Part shown: positions 6,955-12,109 of the stretch, piece after piece
How positions within the stretch are numbered: position 1 is the first letter of the stretch
Layout of the letters: every line of letters begins with the position of its first letter
IMG/VR virus record: IMGVR_UViG_3300044625_000161
Span: 1 to 21,425 of that record
From: a virus
DNA length: 21,425 bases
Reading direction: 5' to 3' (one strand)
Position numbers and translations under genes: made by a program
The notes under the pieces: model-generated
What the model saw: only the letters and a program-made list of their open reading frames with translations
Database searches by the model: none
Told to the model about the DNA's origin: nothing

Positions 6955-7213
6955 AATCATATATCGCAAACTTGGTAGGGAACAGGCTCACGGCATTGCT
7001 GAAAGTGATGGTGTAGTTTATATTGACTCACGGCTAAAGGGCAAGAAGCAGCTTGAAATCCTGTTACACGAGTGCTTACATATCCTTAACCCAATGGATG
7101 ATGAAGATGCAATTATTGAGAAAAGTGTAACTTTATGTAAGGTTCTTTGGCAACAAGGATACCGAATGGTTGATAATTCTAACGATACACCATTACAAGA
7201 TGGTTCTAAATAG
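6944..7213 (+). CDS. Small HExxH putative zinc metallopeptidase
   Basis: The gene encodes 89 residues. The central helix E-I-L-L-H42-E43-C-L-H46-I-L contains a full HExxH zinc/catalytic motif preceded by V-V-Y-I-D-S-R, a strand-then-helix arrangement like minimal gluzincin/SprT or ImmA-type folds. A third ligand could be one of D52, D53, E54, D55 or E60, but cannot be fixed. It is much shorter than typical SprT or ImmA proteins. It is the last gene before two terminators. A protease role is inferred from the motif alone. Confidence 0.6.
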   Translation: MKIKIIYRKLGREQAHGIAESDGVVYIDSRLKGKKQLEILLHECLHILNPMDDEDAIIEKSVTLCKVLWQQGYRMVDNSNDTPLQDGSK

Positions 7214-7229
7214 TTGTTCGTTCATAGTT

Positions 7230-7257
7230 CCTCACCCCTAAAAAGGTGGGGTTTTTT
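7230..7257 (+). terminator. Intrinsic terminator after the lysis/MPE operon
   Basis: Stem CCTCACC (7230-7236) pairs with GGTGGGG (7245-7251), 7 bp with one G-U pair and an 8-nt loop. It is followed by six T (7252-7257). It begins 16 nt after the stop of the HExxH gene. Confidence 0.85.
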
Positions 7258-7296
7258 ATATATCTTTGGCTTTCATATTGGAGAACTTAGGTTTAG

Positions 7297-7328
7297 CCAC
7301 CCTTTTAGTCTTATTAGGGTGGTTTTTT
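7297..7328 (+). terminator. Second tandem intrinsic terminator
   Basis: A perfect 7-bp stem CCACCCT (7297-7303) / AGGGTGG (7316-7322) with a 12-nt loop is followed by six T (7323-7328). It lies about 60 bp downstream of the first terminator and is a separate hairpin with its own U-tract. Confidence 0.85.
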
Positions 7329-7358
7329 ATGTGTCATAAAACGCACTATTTGACACAT
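7329..7358 (+). promoter_or_regulatory. Inverted repeat, candidate operator
   Basis: ATGTGTCA (7329-7336) and TGACACAT (7351-7358) are a perfect 8-bp inverted repeat with a 14-bp spacer. Half-site centres are 22 bp apart, about two helical turns, as for a dimeric repressor site. There is no T-tract after it, so it is not a third terminator. It lies 80 bp upstream of the early promoter. The regulator is unknown; the RHH protein at 7748 is a local candidate. Confidence 0.5.
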
Positions 7359-7438
7359 ATTTGTTGCATATAAGTCAAATTATACCATTTATCCTTATTA
7401 TTTGCCGTTCATCACATTTATTTAAAATAATTGCCTTG

Positions 7439-7472
7439 TTTGATAAAGTTATAAGGTTTTACCCTATCTTTG
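7439..7472 (+). promoter_or_regulatory. Early promoter, Bacteroidota type
   Basis: TTTG (7439-7442), 22-bp spacer, TATCTTTG (7465-7472) fits the TTTG / TAnnTTTG consensus. The predicted start is near 7478, giving a leader of about 18 nt to the ATG at 7496. It is the first promoter after the two terminators. Confidence 0.75.
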
Positions 7473-7495
7473 AATCCTAAACCAAAACAACCAAT

Positions 7496-7624
7496 ATGAA
7501 CAAGTTAAAAACACCACAACAAAAAGCTAATGAACGCTACCAAGCAGAAAGCATCAAACCTATGTACGCTTTTATCATTGTATGCATCGCATTTTTAATC
7601 ACCGCAATCCTTCAAAACATTTAA
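7496..7624 (+). CDS. 42-residue single-TM early protein
   Basis: ATG at 7496, TAA at 7622-7624. It is the first gene after the early promoter, with leader CCAACCAAT-like sequence shared with recT. Residues 1-22 are polar and basic (L-K-T-P-Q-Q-K-A-N-E-R). Residues 24-40 form a hydrophobic helix (Y-A-F-I-I-V-C-I-A-F-L-I-T-A-I-L). It is probably a small inner-membrane protein expressed early, for example in host takeover or exclusion. The function is not identifiable. Confidence 0.65.
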   Translation: MNKLKTPQQKANERYQAESIKPMYAFIIVCIAFLITAILQNI

Positions 7625-7626
7625 TT

Positions 7627-7794
7627 ATGGACGCAATTCAAACCTTTATTTACACATTAGAAACTCAATTAAAGACAATGCCGAATGGCTATGTAAGAGA
7701 TACAGTAACCGCCTGTAAGGAATTAGCCGAAGGCATAAAAGCAATTTATGAAAACCCAAATAACAACTTTAGTAACCAACCAAATCAAGACTAA
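7627..7794 (+). CDS. 55-residue hypothetical early protein
   Basis: The ATG at 7627, 2 nt after the preceding stop, is preferred over an in-frame ATG at 7582 that lies inside the upstream gene. The product is a small helical protein (M-D-A-I-Q-T-F-I-Y-T-L-E-T-Q-L-K ... C-K-E-L-A-E-G-I-K-A-I-Y-E) with an Asn-rich tail. The tail is where the next gene overlaps it by 47 nt in another frame. The function is unknown. Confidence 0.6.
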   Translation: MDAIQTFIYTLETQLKTMPNGYVRDTVTACKELAEGIKAIYENPNNNFSNQPNQD

Positions 7795-7966
7795 CCTACA
7801 AACCGAAGCTGACAATAAAGGCATAACATTAAGTAAGTTAGTTTATAAAATCCTAAAACAATATGAGCAAACTAATCTATCAAGAGAAACAACTAAAGTT
7901 GCACAAAAGAGCAACAATCCTACTGGAACTGCTAAAACAAGCACAGGGAAGGCAAAATCTATTTGA
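7748..7966 (+). CDS. Ribbon-helix-helix (Arc/CopG-like) DNA-binding protein
   Basis: The gene encodes 72 residues. Residues 5-41 fit an RHH fold: a strand-like T-T-L-V-T-N-Q-I-K, then helix T-N-L-Q-T-E-A-D-N-K-G, the turn I-T-L-S-K, and helix L-V-Y-K-I-L-K-Q-Y. The rest is a basic, low-complexity tail (T-G-T-A-K-T-S-T-G-K-A-K). The low complexity coincides with 104 nt shared with the following gene in another frame. It is a plausible early transcription regulator; its binding site could be the inverted repeat at 7329, which is untested. Confidence 0.6.
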   Translation: MKTQITTLVTNQIKTNLQTEADNKGITLSKLVYKILKQYEQTNLSRETTKVAQKSNNPTGTAKTSTGKAKSI

Positions 7967-8159
7967 GGCTGATCTTGCTGAATGGAGGCGAGGCTTGGAT
8001 GACACAAGGACAATGATTAGCGAGGAAGATTTACTAATCAAGATTGCAAGAATGAATGATATCCAGCGCAGAATCCTTAAAAGCTACCATTACTTGATTT
8101 TGGACCTTTATACACTAACAGAGGACTTTATGTTACCAATAAACCTTTTACATTTCTAA
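7863..8159 (+). CDS. Helical/coiled-coil hypothetical protein
   Basis: The gene encodes 98 residues and is predicted almost entirely alpha-helical (L-E-L-L-K-Q-A-Q-G-R-Q-N-L-F-E-A-D, then D-L-L-I-K-I-A-R-M-N-D-I-Q-R-R-I-L). Its stop overlaps the next ATG by 1 nt (TAATG). The start at 7863 lies inside the RHH gene and has an A-rich leader (CTAAAACAAT). A later in-frame ATG near 8013 would remove a third of the protein. The function is unknown. Confidence 0.6.
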   Translation: MSKLIYQEKQLKLHKRATILLELLKQAQGRQNLFEADLAEWRRGLDDTRTMISEEDLLIKIARMNDIQRRILKSYHYLILDLYTLTEDFMLPINLLHF

Positions 8160-8596
8160 TGAGAGAAGTACACAAAACATATATGGCAGAACTTGAAATA
8201 GAGATTTTGCGAGAAAAGAACAAAAAACTAAAGCAAGAGATAAATCAATTAAAGGATTTATTAGACAAACATTTAAACATAAAAACAACAAGAATGGACA
8301 AAGAACAACAAAAGGAGTACGCGGTGGAAATAGCCGAAAAAGTGTGCAATTACTATCAAATTAAATATGGACAAATGATGTCTAAATATAGAGGCGAGGA
8401 GGTTACTTTAGCAAGGCAAATGACAATGTATTTAACTAAGGAAAAAACCGAATTAAATGGCGAGGAAATAGCACAAATCTTCAATAGGGATAGGACAACA
8501 GTTTTGCACTCAATCCAAAAGATTAGGGGTCAATTGTCAAATAAGTTTGATGATACTATAAAAAAGGATGTTTTCAACTTAAATGTGCTTATTTAA
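8159..8596 (+). CDS. DnaA domain IV-like DNA-binding protein with N-terminal coiled coil
   Basis: The gene encodes 145 residues. Residues 10-40 are a coiled coil (L-E-I-E-I-L-R-E-K-N-K-K-L-K-Q-E-I). Residues 65-125 closely follow the C-terminal DNA-binding domain of DnaA: E-V-T-L-A-R-Q-M-T-M-Y-L-T, then E-E-I-A-Q-I-F-N, then R-D-R-T-T-V-L-H-S-I-Q-K-I at 110-122. This corresponds to the DnaA signature RDHTTV, here with Arg in place of His. There is no AAA+ domain, so it cannot melt DNA like DnaA. It could bind DnaA-box-like sites in the phage origin or host DNA, or act as a transcription factor. An internal ATG at 8294 would give a version without the coiled coil. Confidence 0.75.
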   Translation: MREVHKTYMAELEIEILREKNKKLKQEINQLKDLLDKHLNIKTTRMDKEQQKEYAVEIAEKVCNYYQIKYGQMMSKYRGEEVTLARQMTMYLTKEKTELNGEEIAQIFNRDRTTVLHSIQKIRGQLSNKFDDTIKKDVFNLNVLI

Positions 8597-8628
8597 TTTG
8601 GTTATTAACACCAAAGTACCTAATTTTA
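8597..8628 (+). promoter_or_regulatory. Candidate promoter for the recT operon
   Basis: TTTG (8597-8600), 20-bp spacer, TAATTTTA (8621-8628); the last base departs from TAnnTTTG. The following leader (AAAACCAACCAAT before ATGAAC) closely matches the leader of the promoter-driven gene at 7496. This supports a transcription start here. Confidence 0.5.
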
Positions 8629-8647
8629 AACTCTAAAACCAACCAAT

Positions 8648-9364
8648 ATGAACGAACAACAACTGGCTAAAAAGCCACAACTTTCGTACACGAAAGATCA
8701 AGTAGAGTTAGTAAAATCACAGATTGCTCCAGAGGCAACAGTTGATGAACTAAAGCTATTTCTTTATCAAGCACAAAGGACAGGACTTGATGCATTATCA
8801 AGACAAATTTATTGCATCCACAGAAACGTAAAAACGCAAAACGGATGGACTAAAAAAATGACCATTCAAACGAGCATTGATGGATTCCGAGTAATCGCTG
8901 AACGTAGCGGAAACTATGGTGGACAAAGCGAACCTGTATTTGTAGAACAAGATGGTAAGTTGATTTCTTGTAAGGTATCAGTATTTAGATTTCACGGCGA
9001 TTTAAGGTATGAAGCAGCCGTTGGAGTAGCTTATTGGGATGAATACTGCCAACGAACGAACGAAGGCAAACCAATGGGATTATGGGCGAAGATGCCACAT
9101 ACAATGTTAAGTAAAGTTGCAGAGGCATTAGCTTTAAGAAAGGCTTACCCACAAGATTTAAGCGGACTTTATACAGGTGATGAAATGGCGCAAAGTGATG
9201 AAAAACCAGCCTACATTAAAACGCACGATAATCTTGATGATTTAGAGTTAGCTATTGACTTATGCATAAGCACAAACGAATTGGCTGAACTTTACACATT
9301 GAATCAAGAATTAGCCGACAAAGAAGTAACTAAATTATTTACCAAGAAAAAACAAACTTTATGA
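8648..9364 (+). CDS. recT: RecT/Bet family single-strand annealing protein
   Basis: The gene encodes 238 residues, normal for Bet/RecT proteins. The N-terminal half has the family blocks L-K-L-F-L-Y-Q-A-Q-R-T-G-L-D and R-Q-I-Y-C-I, then M-T-I-Q-T-S-I-D-G-F-R-V-I-A-E-R and Y-W-D-E-Y. The M-P-H-T-M-L-S-K-V-A-E-A-L-A-L-R-K-A block in the middle is also characteristic. It anneals complementary single strands in phage recombination and replication. No partner exonuclease (RecE/YqaJ) is found nearby. Its stop overlaps the next ATG (ATGA). The nearby gene with an SSB-like tip fits a common recombination unit. Confidence 0.9.
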   Translation: MNEQQLAKKPQLSYTKDQVELVKSQIAPEATVDELKLFLYQAQRTGLDALSRQIYCIHRNVKTQNGWTKKMTIQTSIDGFRVIAERSGNYGGQSEPVFVEQDGKLISCKVSVFRFHGDLRYEAAVGVAYWDEYCQRTNEGKPMGLWAKMPHTMLSKVAEALALRKAYPQDLSGLYTGDEMAQSDEKPAYIKTHDNLDDLELAIDLCISTNELAELYTLNQELADKEVTKLFTKKKQTL

Positions 9365-9606
9365 CACCATTAACAAGATTATGGGATTTAAGGGAAGCAG
9401 TTAAGTTTTGGAATTATAAAGTTGAAACAAGCTATCCTCAAAACGCAAGTGAAATGATTCATCAATTAAATTTAGCTAAGTATAAACTTAAACTACATAA
9501 ACAAAAACACTTCCCAGAGTTATTAGATCAACCTAAAAGGGATTATGTTCCTTATCAAATGTTAGCTGATAAATTTGAAGTATTTGAAAACTATTTAAAC
9601 GATTAA
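9361..9606 (+). CDS. 81-residue hypothetical protein coupled to recT
   Basis: It starts in the recT stop (ATGA). It is helical and basic, with W-D-L-R-E-A-V-K-F-W-N-Y-K, then L-A-K-Y-K-L-K-L-H-K-Q-K-H-F-P-E-L-L. There are no cysteines and no membrane segment. Coupling suggests a recombination or replication accessory, but nothing in the sequence identifies it. Confidence 0.6.
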   Translation: MTPLTRLWDLREAVKFWNYKVETSYPQNASEMIHQLNLAKYKLKLHKQKHFPELLDQPKRDYVPYQMLADKFEVFENYLND

Positions 9607-9608
9607 TT

Positions 9609-9776
9609 ATGCCTTATTCAACTTGCTGCGGCGCACATACCACAATGGAGGAAATTGGAATTTGTCCAGATTGTTTAGAACATTGCGATTGGGAGGAAGA
9701 AGAAGATGAGGATGATTTAGAACAAGATAGACAAAACGAAATAGCATTAGAACAAGAACAATTAAATAAACATTAA
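9609..9776 (+). CDS. 55-residue zinc-finger-like acidic protein
   Basis: ATG at 9609, TAA at 9774-9776, 2 nt after the previous stop. The N-terminus has metal-ligand candidates C6, C7, H10 and C19-P-D-C22-L-E-H25-C26; the C-terminal half is acidic (E-E-E-E-D-E-D-D-L-E) and helical. I recall similar mini-proteins starting M-P-Y-x-T-C-C-G in Bacteroidota phages. It probably binds zinc and a protein or DNA partner. The function is unknown. Confidence 0.65.
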   Translation: MPYSTCCGAHTTMEEIGICPDCLEHCDWEEEEDEDDLEQDRQNEIALEQEQLNKH

Positions 9777-9786
9777 ACTAAAAACA

Positions 9787-10059
9787 ATGATTGTATTAAA
9801 CATTTGCAAAGAAGAAATTAATTGGAAAGAAGCTAAAAATGGCAAAAGTTACGCAAACGTAGCTACCGACTTCTTAAAGCAACCAGATGAAAAAGGAAAC
9901 ACGCACACAGTATGGAACAACCAAACAATTGAGGAACGAGCAGAAAAAGCTAAGAAAAACTACTGTGGCAGAGGTAAGCAAGTTTCTTATAACGCACCAA
10001 CAGGTAAAAAGGAATTTGCCGTAAACCAACAAGAAAGCGAGGACGATTTGCCCTTTTAG
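9787..10059 (+). CDS. Small protein with SSB-type acidic C-terminal tip
   Basis: The gene encodes 90 residues. The body (E-E-I-N-W-K-E-A-K-N-G-K-S-Y-A-N-V-A, then W-N-N-Q-T-I-E-E-R) is short, basic and aromatic. The end Q-Q-E-S-E-D-D-L-P-F has the D-D-x-P-F tip by which bacterial SSB recruits partner proteins. The body shows no recognisable full OB fold and is too short for a standard SSB. It may be a minimal ssDNA-binding protein or an SSB-tail mimic. Two genes separate it from recT, consistent with a recombination/replication unit. Confidence 0.6.
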   Translation: MIVLNICKEEINWKEAKNGKSYANVATDFLKQPDEKGNTHTVWNNQTIEERAEKAKKNYCGRGKQVSYNAPTGKKEFAVNQQESEDDLPF

Positions 10060-10091
10060 AATGTGATATTTTAATTACCATTTTAATTCAT

Positions 10092-10099
10092 TATATTTG
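10092..10099 (+). promoter_or_regulatory. Promoter -7 element of the HNH gene (TATATTTG)
   Basis: TATATTTG matches TAnnTTTG; TATATTTGTATA is identical to the element at 2560. It lies 14 nt before the ATG at 10114. The -33 region near 10069 is only TTTTA, so upstream support is weak. Confidence 0.5.
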
Positions 10100-10113
10100 T
10101 ATAAAATAATAAT

Positions 10114-10638
10114 ATGAAGCAATGTTTTAAATGTAAAGAAATAAAGCCTTTAGATGATTTTTATAAACATCCTAAAATGCCTGATGGTGTAGTAAATAAA
10201 TGTAAAATATGCAACAAAAAGGATATTTTAGAAAATTATAATAAAAATAAACTTGACCCTAATTTCATATTAAAAGAAAGAAAAAGGGGTAGAGAAAAAT
10301 TTCAAAGGCTTTATTCAGGTAAAACTCATAATAATTATAAAAAACAAATAATTTATAGAGATAAATATCCTGAAAAAATAAAGGCTGCAAGAAAATCGCA
10401 AAGTATGAGTAAGTATAAGCCATTTGAAGGAGCAGAAAAACATCATTGGTCATATAATGAAGGACATTATAAAGATGTAATATGGTTAAGCACAAAAGAC
10501 CATAATAAGGCACACAGATTTATTATATATGACCAAGAAAGAATGATGTATAGAAGGATTGACAATCTTCAATTGCTTGATACTAAAGAATATCACGAAG
10601 GTTATATTAAATCAATAATATTAACTGAAGAAGATTAA
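10114..10638 (+). CDS. HNH-type homing endonuclease-like protein
   Basis: The gene encodes 174 residues. An N-terminal zinc ribbon (C4-F-K-C7 ... C30-K-I-C33, with the usual K-P-L-D-D-F-Y between) is followed by a long basic linker and an HNH-like core: E-K-H110-H-W-S-Y, K-D-V-I-W-L, D-H130-N-K-A-H134-R. This combination occurs in free-standing phage HNH homing enzymes. Codons are visibly more A/T-rich (AAA, ATA, TAT, AGA) than in the flanking recT and methyltransferase genes. It has its own promoter-like element and flanking noncoding DNA, so it looks like an inserted cassette. The cleavage target is unknown. Confidence 0.75.
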   Translation: MKQCFKCKEIKPLDDFYKHPKMPDGVVNKCKICNKKDILENYNKNKLDPNFILKERKRGREKFQRLYSGKTHNNYKKQIIYRDKYPEKIKAARKSQSMSKYKPFEGAEKHHWSYNEGHYKDVIWLSTKDHNKAHRFIIYDQERMMYRRIDNLQLLDTKEYHEGYIKSIILTEED

Positions 10639-10654
10639 ACCATTCTAACCCCCT

Positions 10655-10669
10655 CGTTGGGCGACAACG
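10655..10669 (+). other. Short hairpin between HNH and HTH genes
   Basis: CGTTG (10655-10659) pairs with CAACG (10665-10669) around a 5-nt loop. No T-tract follows, so it is a poor intrinsic terminator. It is locally GC-richer than its surroundings and may mark the edge of the HNH cassette. Confidence 0.3.
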
Positions 10670-10696
10670 TTAAGCGCAAATTTAAAACCTACAACT

Positions 10697-10888
10697 ATGA
10701 GCCAAAACCAACAAATCGCAAACTACCTAAATAAAGGTAGAAAATTAACCCCTATTGATGCTTTAAACAAGTTCGGTTGCTTTAGATTAGCAGCAAGAAT
10801 AAGTGATCTTAGGAATGATGGAATGAATATTAAAACAACTATTGTTAAGTTAAAAAATAAGAAGCAAGTTGCTCAATATTCAATATGA
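10697..10888 (+). CDS. Helix-turn-helix protein
   Basis: The gene encodes 63 residues with the pattern I-A-N-Y-L-N-K-G-R-K-L-T-P-I-D-A-L-N-K-F-G-C. It continues with F-R-L-A-A-R-I-S-D-L-R-N-D-G. This is the small HTH/winged-helix domain common next to phage replication and modification genes (HTH_39-like as I recall it). Its stop overlaps the methyltransferase ATG (ATGA), so the two are translationally coupled. It might regulate or assist the methyltransferase. Confidence 0.7.
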   Translation: MSQNQQIANYLNKGRKLTPIDALNKFGCFRLAARISDLRNDGMNIKTTIVKLKNKKQVAQYSI

Positions 10889-12012
10889 CACACGCATCAT
10901 TATTTAGCGGAATCGGTGGATTTGATTTAGCTGCGGAATGGATGGGATGGGAAAATCTATTTCATTGCGAATGGAATCCATTTGGTCAAAAAGTATTAAA
11001 ACATCATTTTCCAAACTCAATTAGTTACAATGACATTACTAAAACAGACTTCTCTATTCACAGAGGACAAGTTGATATTCTCACAGGAGGATTCCCTTGC
11101 CAACCATACTCAAGTGCAGGAAAGCGACTTGGGAAAGCCGATGAAAGACATCTCTTTCCACACATGCTCCGTTGCATTAAAGAAGTTCAACCCAGATGGG
11201 TTATTGGCGAAAATGTTCGTGGACTTGTTAACTGGAATGGAGGGATGGTATTCAACGAGGTGTGTGATGACTTGGAAAGGGAAGGCTATGAAGTCCAACC
11301 GTTTCTTATTCCAGCTGCAGGTGTCAATGCACCGCACCAACGATATAGAATCTGGTTTGTTGCTTACTCCAACAACAATGGAACACATACAAGATTTAGA
11401 CAAGTTCAAAGCGAGAATGGAGAAGTATCCAAATGGAACAACAATGCCAAATTTAGCGACTCAAATTCATCAAATGATGTTACCAACCCCATTAGCATCG
11501 GAAGGAACAAAACTGACAGGATCACCAACGGAGAATCAAATGTCATTGACCAAATTAGCGAGGCAAGGATTATTACCAACTCCGACAACGAGAAGCGACT
11601 CTGGGAGAACAACAACAATGGAGAATGGGAAAATAAAGAACAAGAGTCATACCACAGGAACAAATTATGGAATAACATTGGGTCAATTGGCGAAAGCTCA
11701 AATGTTGCCAACACCGAATCAAAGGGATTATTTGGGGTGCACAAAACACGGATTGAGAATAACATCAACAGGGAAAACACAAAATTATGGGGAGGTTCTA
11801 CCAGACACAATAAAAAGACTAACTTCTTCAACTTCCCAACTAAATCCCCAATTTGTGGAGGAGATGATGGGATTCCCAGAGAACTGGACAACATTACCTT
11901 TCCTAAATGGAGAAACGAATCAATCAAAGCCTACGGAAACGCAATAGTTCCACAGGTTGCACATCAAATTTTTAAGGCTATTCAAGAATTTGAATTAATG
12001 GTAAATAAGTAG
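10885..12012 (+). CDS. dcm: DNA (cytosine-5) methyltransferase
   Basis: The gene encodes 375 residues with all key C5-MTase motifs in order: motif I L-F-S-G-I-G-G-F-D (6-14), motif IV G-G-F-P-C72-Q-P-Y-S with the catalytic Cys, motif VI G-E-N-V-R (108-112), motif VIII H-Q-R-Y-R-I-W (151-157), and motif X A-Y-G-N-A-I-V-P-Q near the C-terminus (349-357). The region between VIII and X, the target-recognition part, is unusually rich in Asn/Ser/Glu and repeats a V-[AT]-[YN]-[SPT] pattern. This stretch is the part overprinted by a second open frame. Likely function is methylating phage DNA against host restriction. No cognate endonuclease is present. Confidence 0.92.
   Translation: MTHASLFSGIGGFDLAAEWMGWENLFHCEWNPFGQKVLKHHFPNSISYNDITKTDFSIHRGQVDILTGGFPCQPYSSAGKRLGKADERHLFPHMLRCIKEVQPRWVIGENVRGLVNWNGGMVFNEVCDDLEREGYEVQPFLIPAAGVNAPHQRYRIWFVAYSNNNGTHTRFRQVQSENGEVSKWNNNAKFSDSNSSNDVTNPISIGRNKTDRITNGESNVIDQISEARIITNSDNEKRLWENNNNGEWENKEQESYHRNKLWNNIGSIGESSNVANTESKGLFGVHKTRIENNINRENTKLWGGSTRHNKKTNFFNFPTKSPICGGDDGIPRELDNITFPKWRNESIKAYGNAIVPQVAHQIFKAIQEFELMVNK
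11030..11947 (+). CDS. 305-codon ORF overprinted within the methyltransferase gene
   Basis: It is open from ATG 11030 to the stop at 11945-11947 in the +1 frame relative to dcm, entirely inside that gene. It has non-random features: four spaced L-[PT]-T-P blocks (L-L-L-T-P-T-T, M-L-P-T-P-L-A-S, L-L-P-T-P-T-T-R-S-D, M-L-P-T-P-N), a W-Y-S-T-R-C-V-M-T-W-K segment and a C-terminal T-S-Q-L-N-P-Q-F-V-E-E-M-M-G-F-P-E-N-W. I recall similar L-P-T-P and F-V-E-x-M-M-G-F-P proteins annotated in other phages. However, the V-A-N-T repeats of dcm force L-P-T-P in this frame, so recurrence alone does not prove translation. No promoter or ribosome site is evident. Confidence 0.4.
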   Translation: MTLLKQTSLFTEDKLIFSQEDSLANHTQVQESDLGKPMKDISFHTCSVALKKFNPDGLLAKMFVDLLTGMEGWYSTRCVMTWKGKAMKSNRFLFQLQVSMHRTNDIESGLLLTPTTMEHIQDLDKFKARMEKYPNGTTMPNLATQIHQMMLPTPLASEGTKLTGSPTENQMSLTKLARQGLLPTPTTRSDSGRTTTMENGKIKNKSHTTGTNYGITLGQLAKAQMLPTPNQRDYLGCTKHGLRITSTGKTQNYGEVLPDTIKRLTSSTSQLNPQFVEEMMGFPENWTTLPFLNGETNQSKPTETQ

Positions 12013-12020
12013 TATTTTTG
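11989..12020 (+). promoter_or_regulatory. Strong Bacteroidota-type promoter for the replication operon
   Basis: TTTG (11989-11992), 20-bp spacer, TATTTTTG (12013-12020) is a full consensus match. The -7 element starts immediately after the methyltransferase stop. The predicted start is about 12026, exactly where the structured leader begins. Confidence 0.75.
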
Positions 12021-12025
12021 TACAA

Positions 12026-12109
12026 AGGATGTAGGATATCCTAACTAAAACTTATTGGCTCAAAGCTGAAACCCTAATCCTACTGGGGTGGATGCCGAGA
12101 GCCTTTTTT
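12026..12109 (+). ncRNA. Structured 5' leader with predicted kissing-loop and terminator-like helix
   Basis: Hairpin 1: AGGAT (12026-12030) / ATCCT (12038-12042), loop GTAGGAT (12031-12037). Hairpin 2: ACCCTA (12071-12076) / TGGGGT (12084-12089, one G-U pair), loop ATCCTAC (12077-12083). The two 7-nt loops are perfectly complementary. An outer helix GGCTC (12057-12061) / GAGCC (12099-12103) encloses hairpin 2 and is followed by six T (12104-12109), like an attenuator. The coding start chosen for the next gene is ATG 12116, so this stretch is untranslated. It matches no riboswitch or ribozyme that I can recall. Function is inferred only. Confidence 0.6.

Noticed and set aside
7582-7626. Upstream ATG for the 55-residue early protein
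   Set aside because: It is inside the 42-residue TM gene, and the added residues are a shadow of that gene; ATG 7627 lies 2 nt after its stop.
11406-11927. 173-codon open frame on the minus strand inside dcm
   Set aside because: The + strand there is rich in A and poor in TTA/CTA/TCA in that phase, which makes the antisense frame open by composition. The product is a Leu/Ser/Phe-rich string without domain features, and no promoter faces it.
10885-12012. Methyltransferase as two frameshifted fragments
   Set aside because: All motifs I, IV, VI, VIII and X are in one uninterrupted frame, so the gene is intact and the second frame is additional, not compensating.
12026-12109. Leader as a known ribozyme, riboswitch or tRNA
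   Set aside because: No hammerhead core (CTGANGA), no twister or pistol pattern that I could fit beyond a loop pseudoknot, no TPP or other box sequence, and no tRNA T-loop or acceptor stem.
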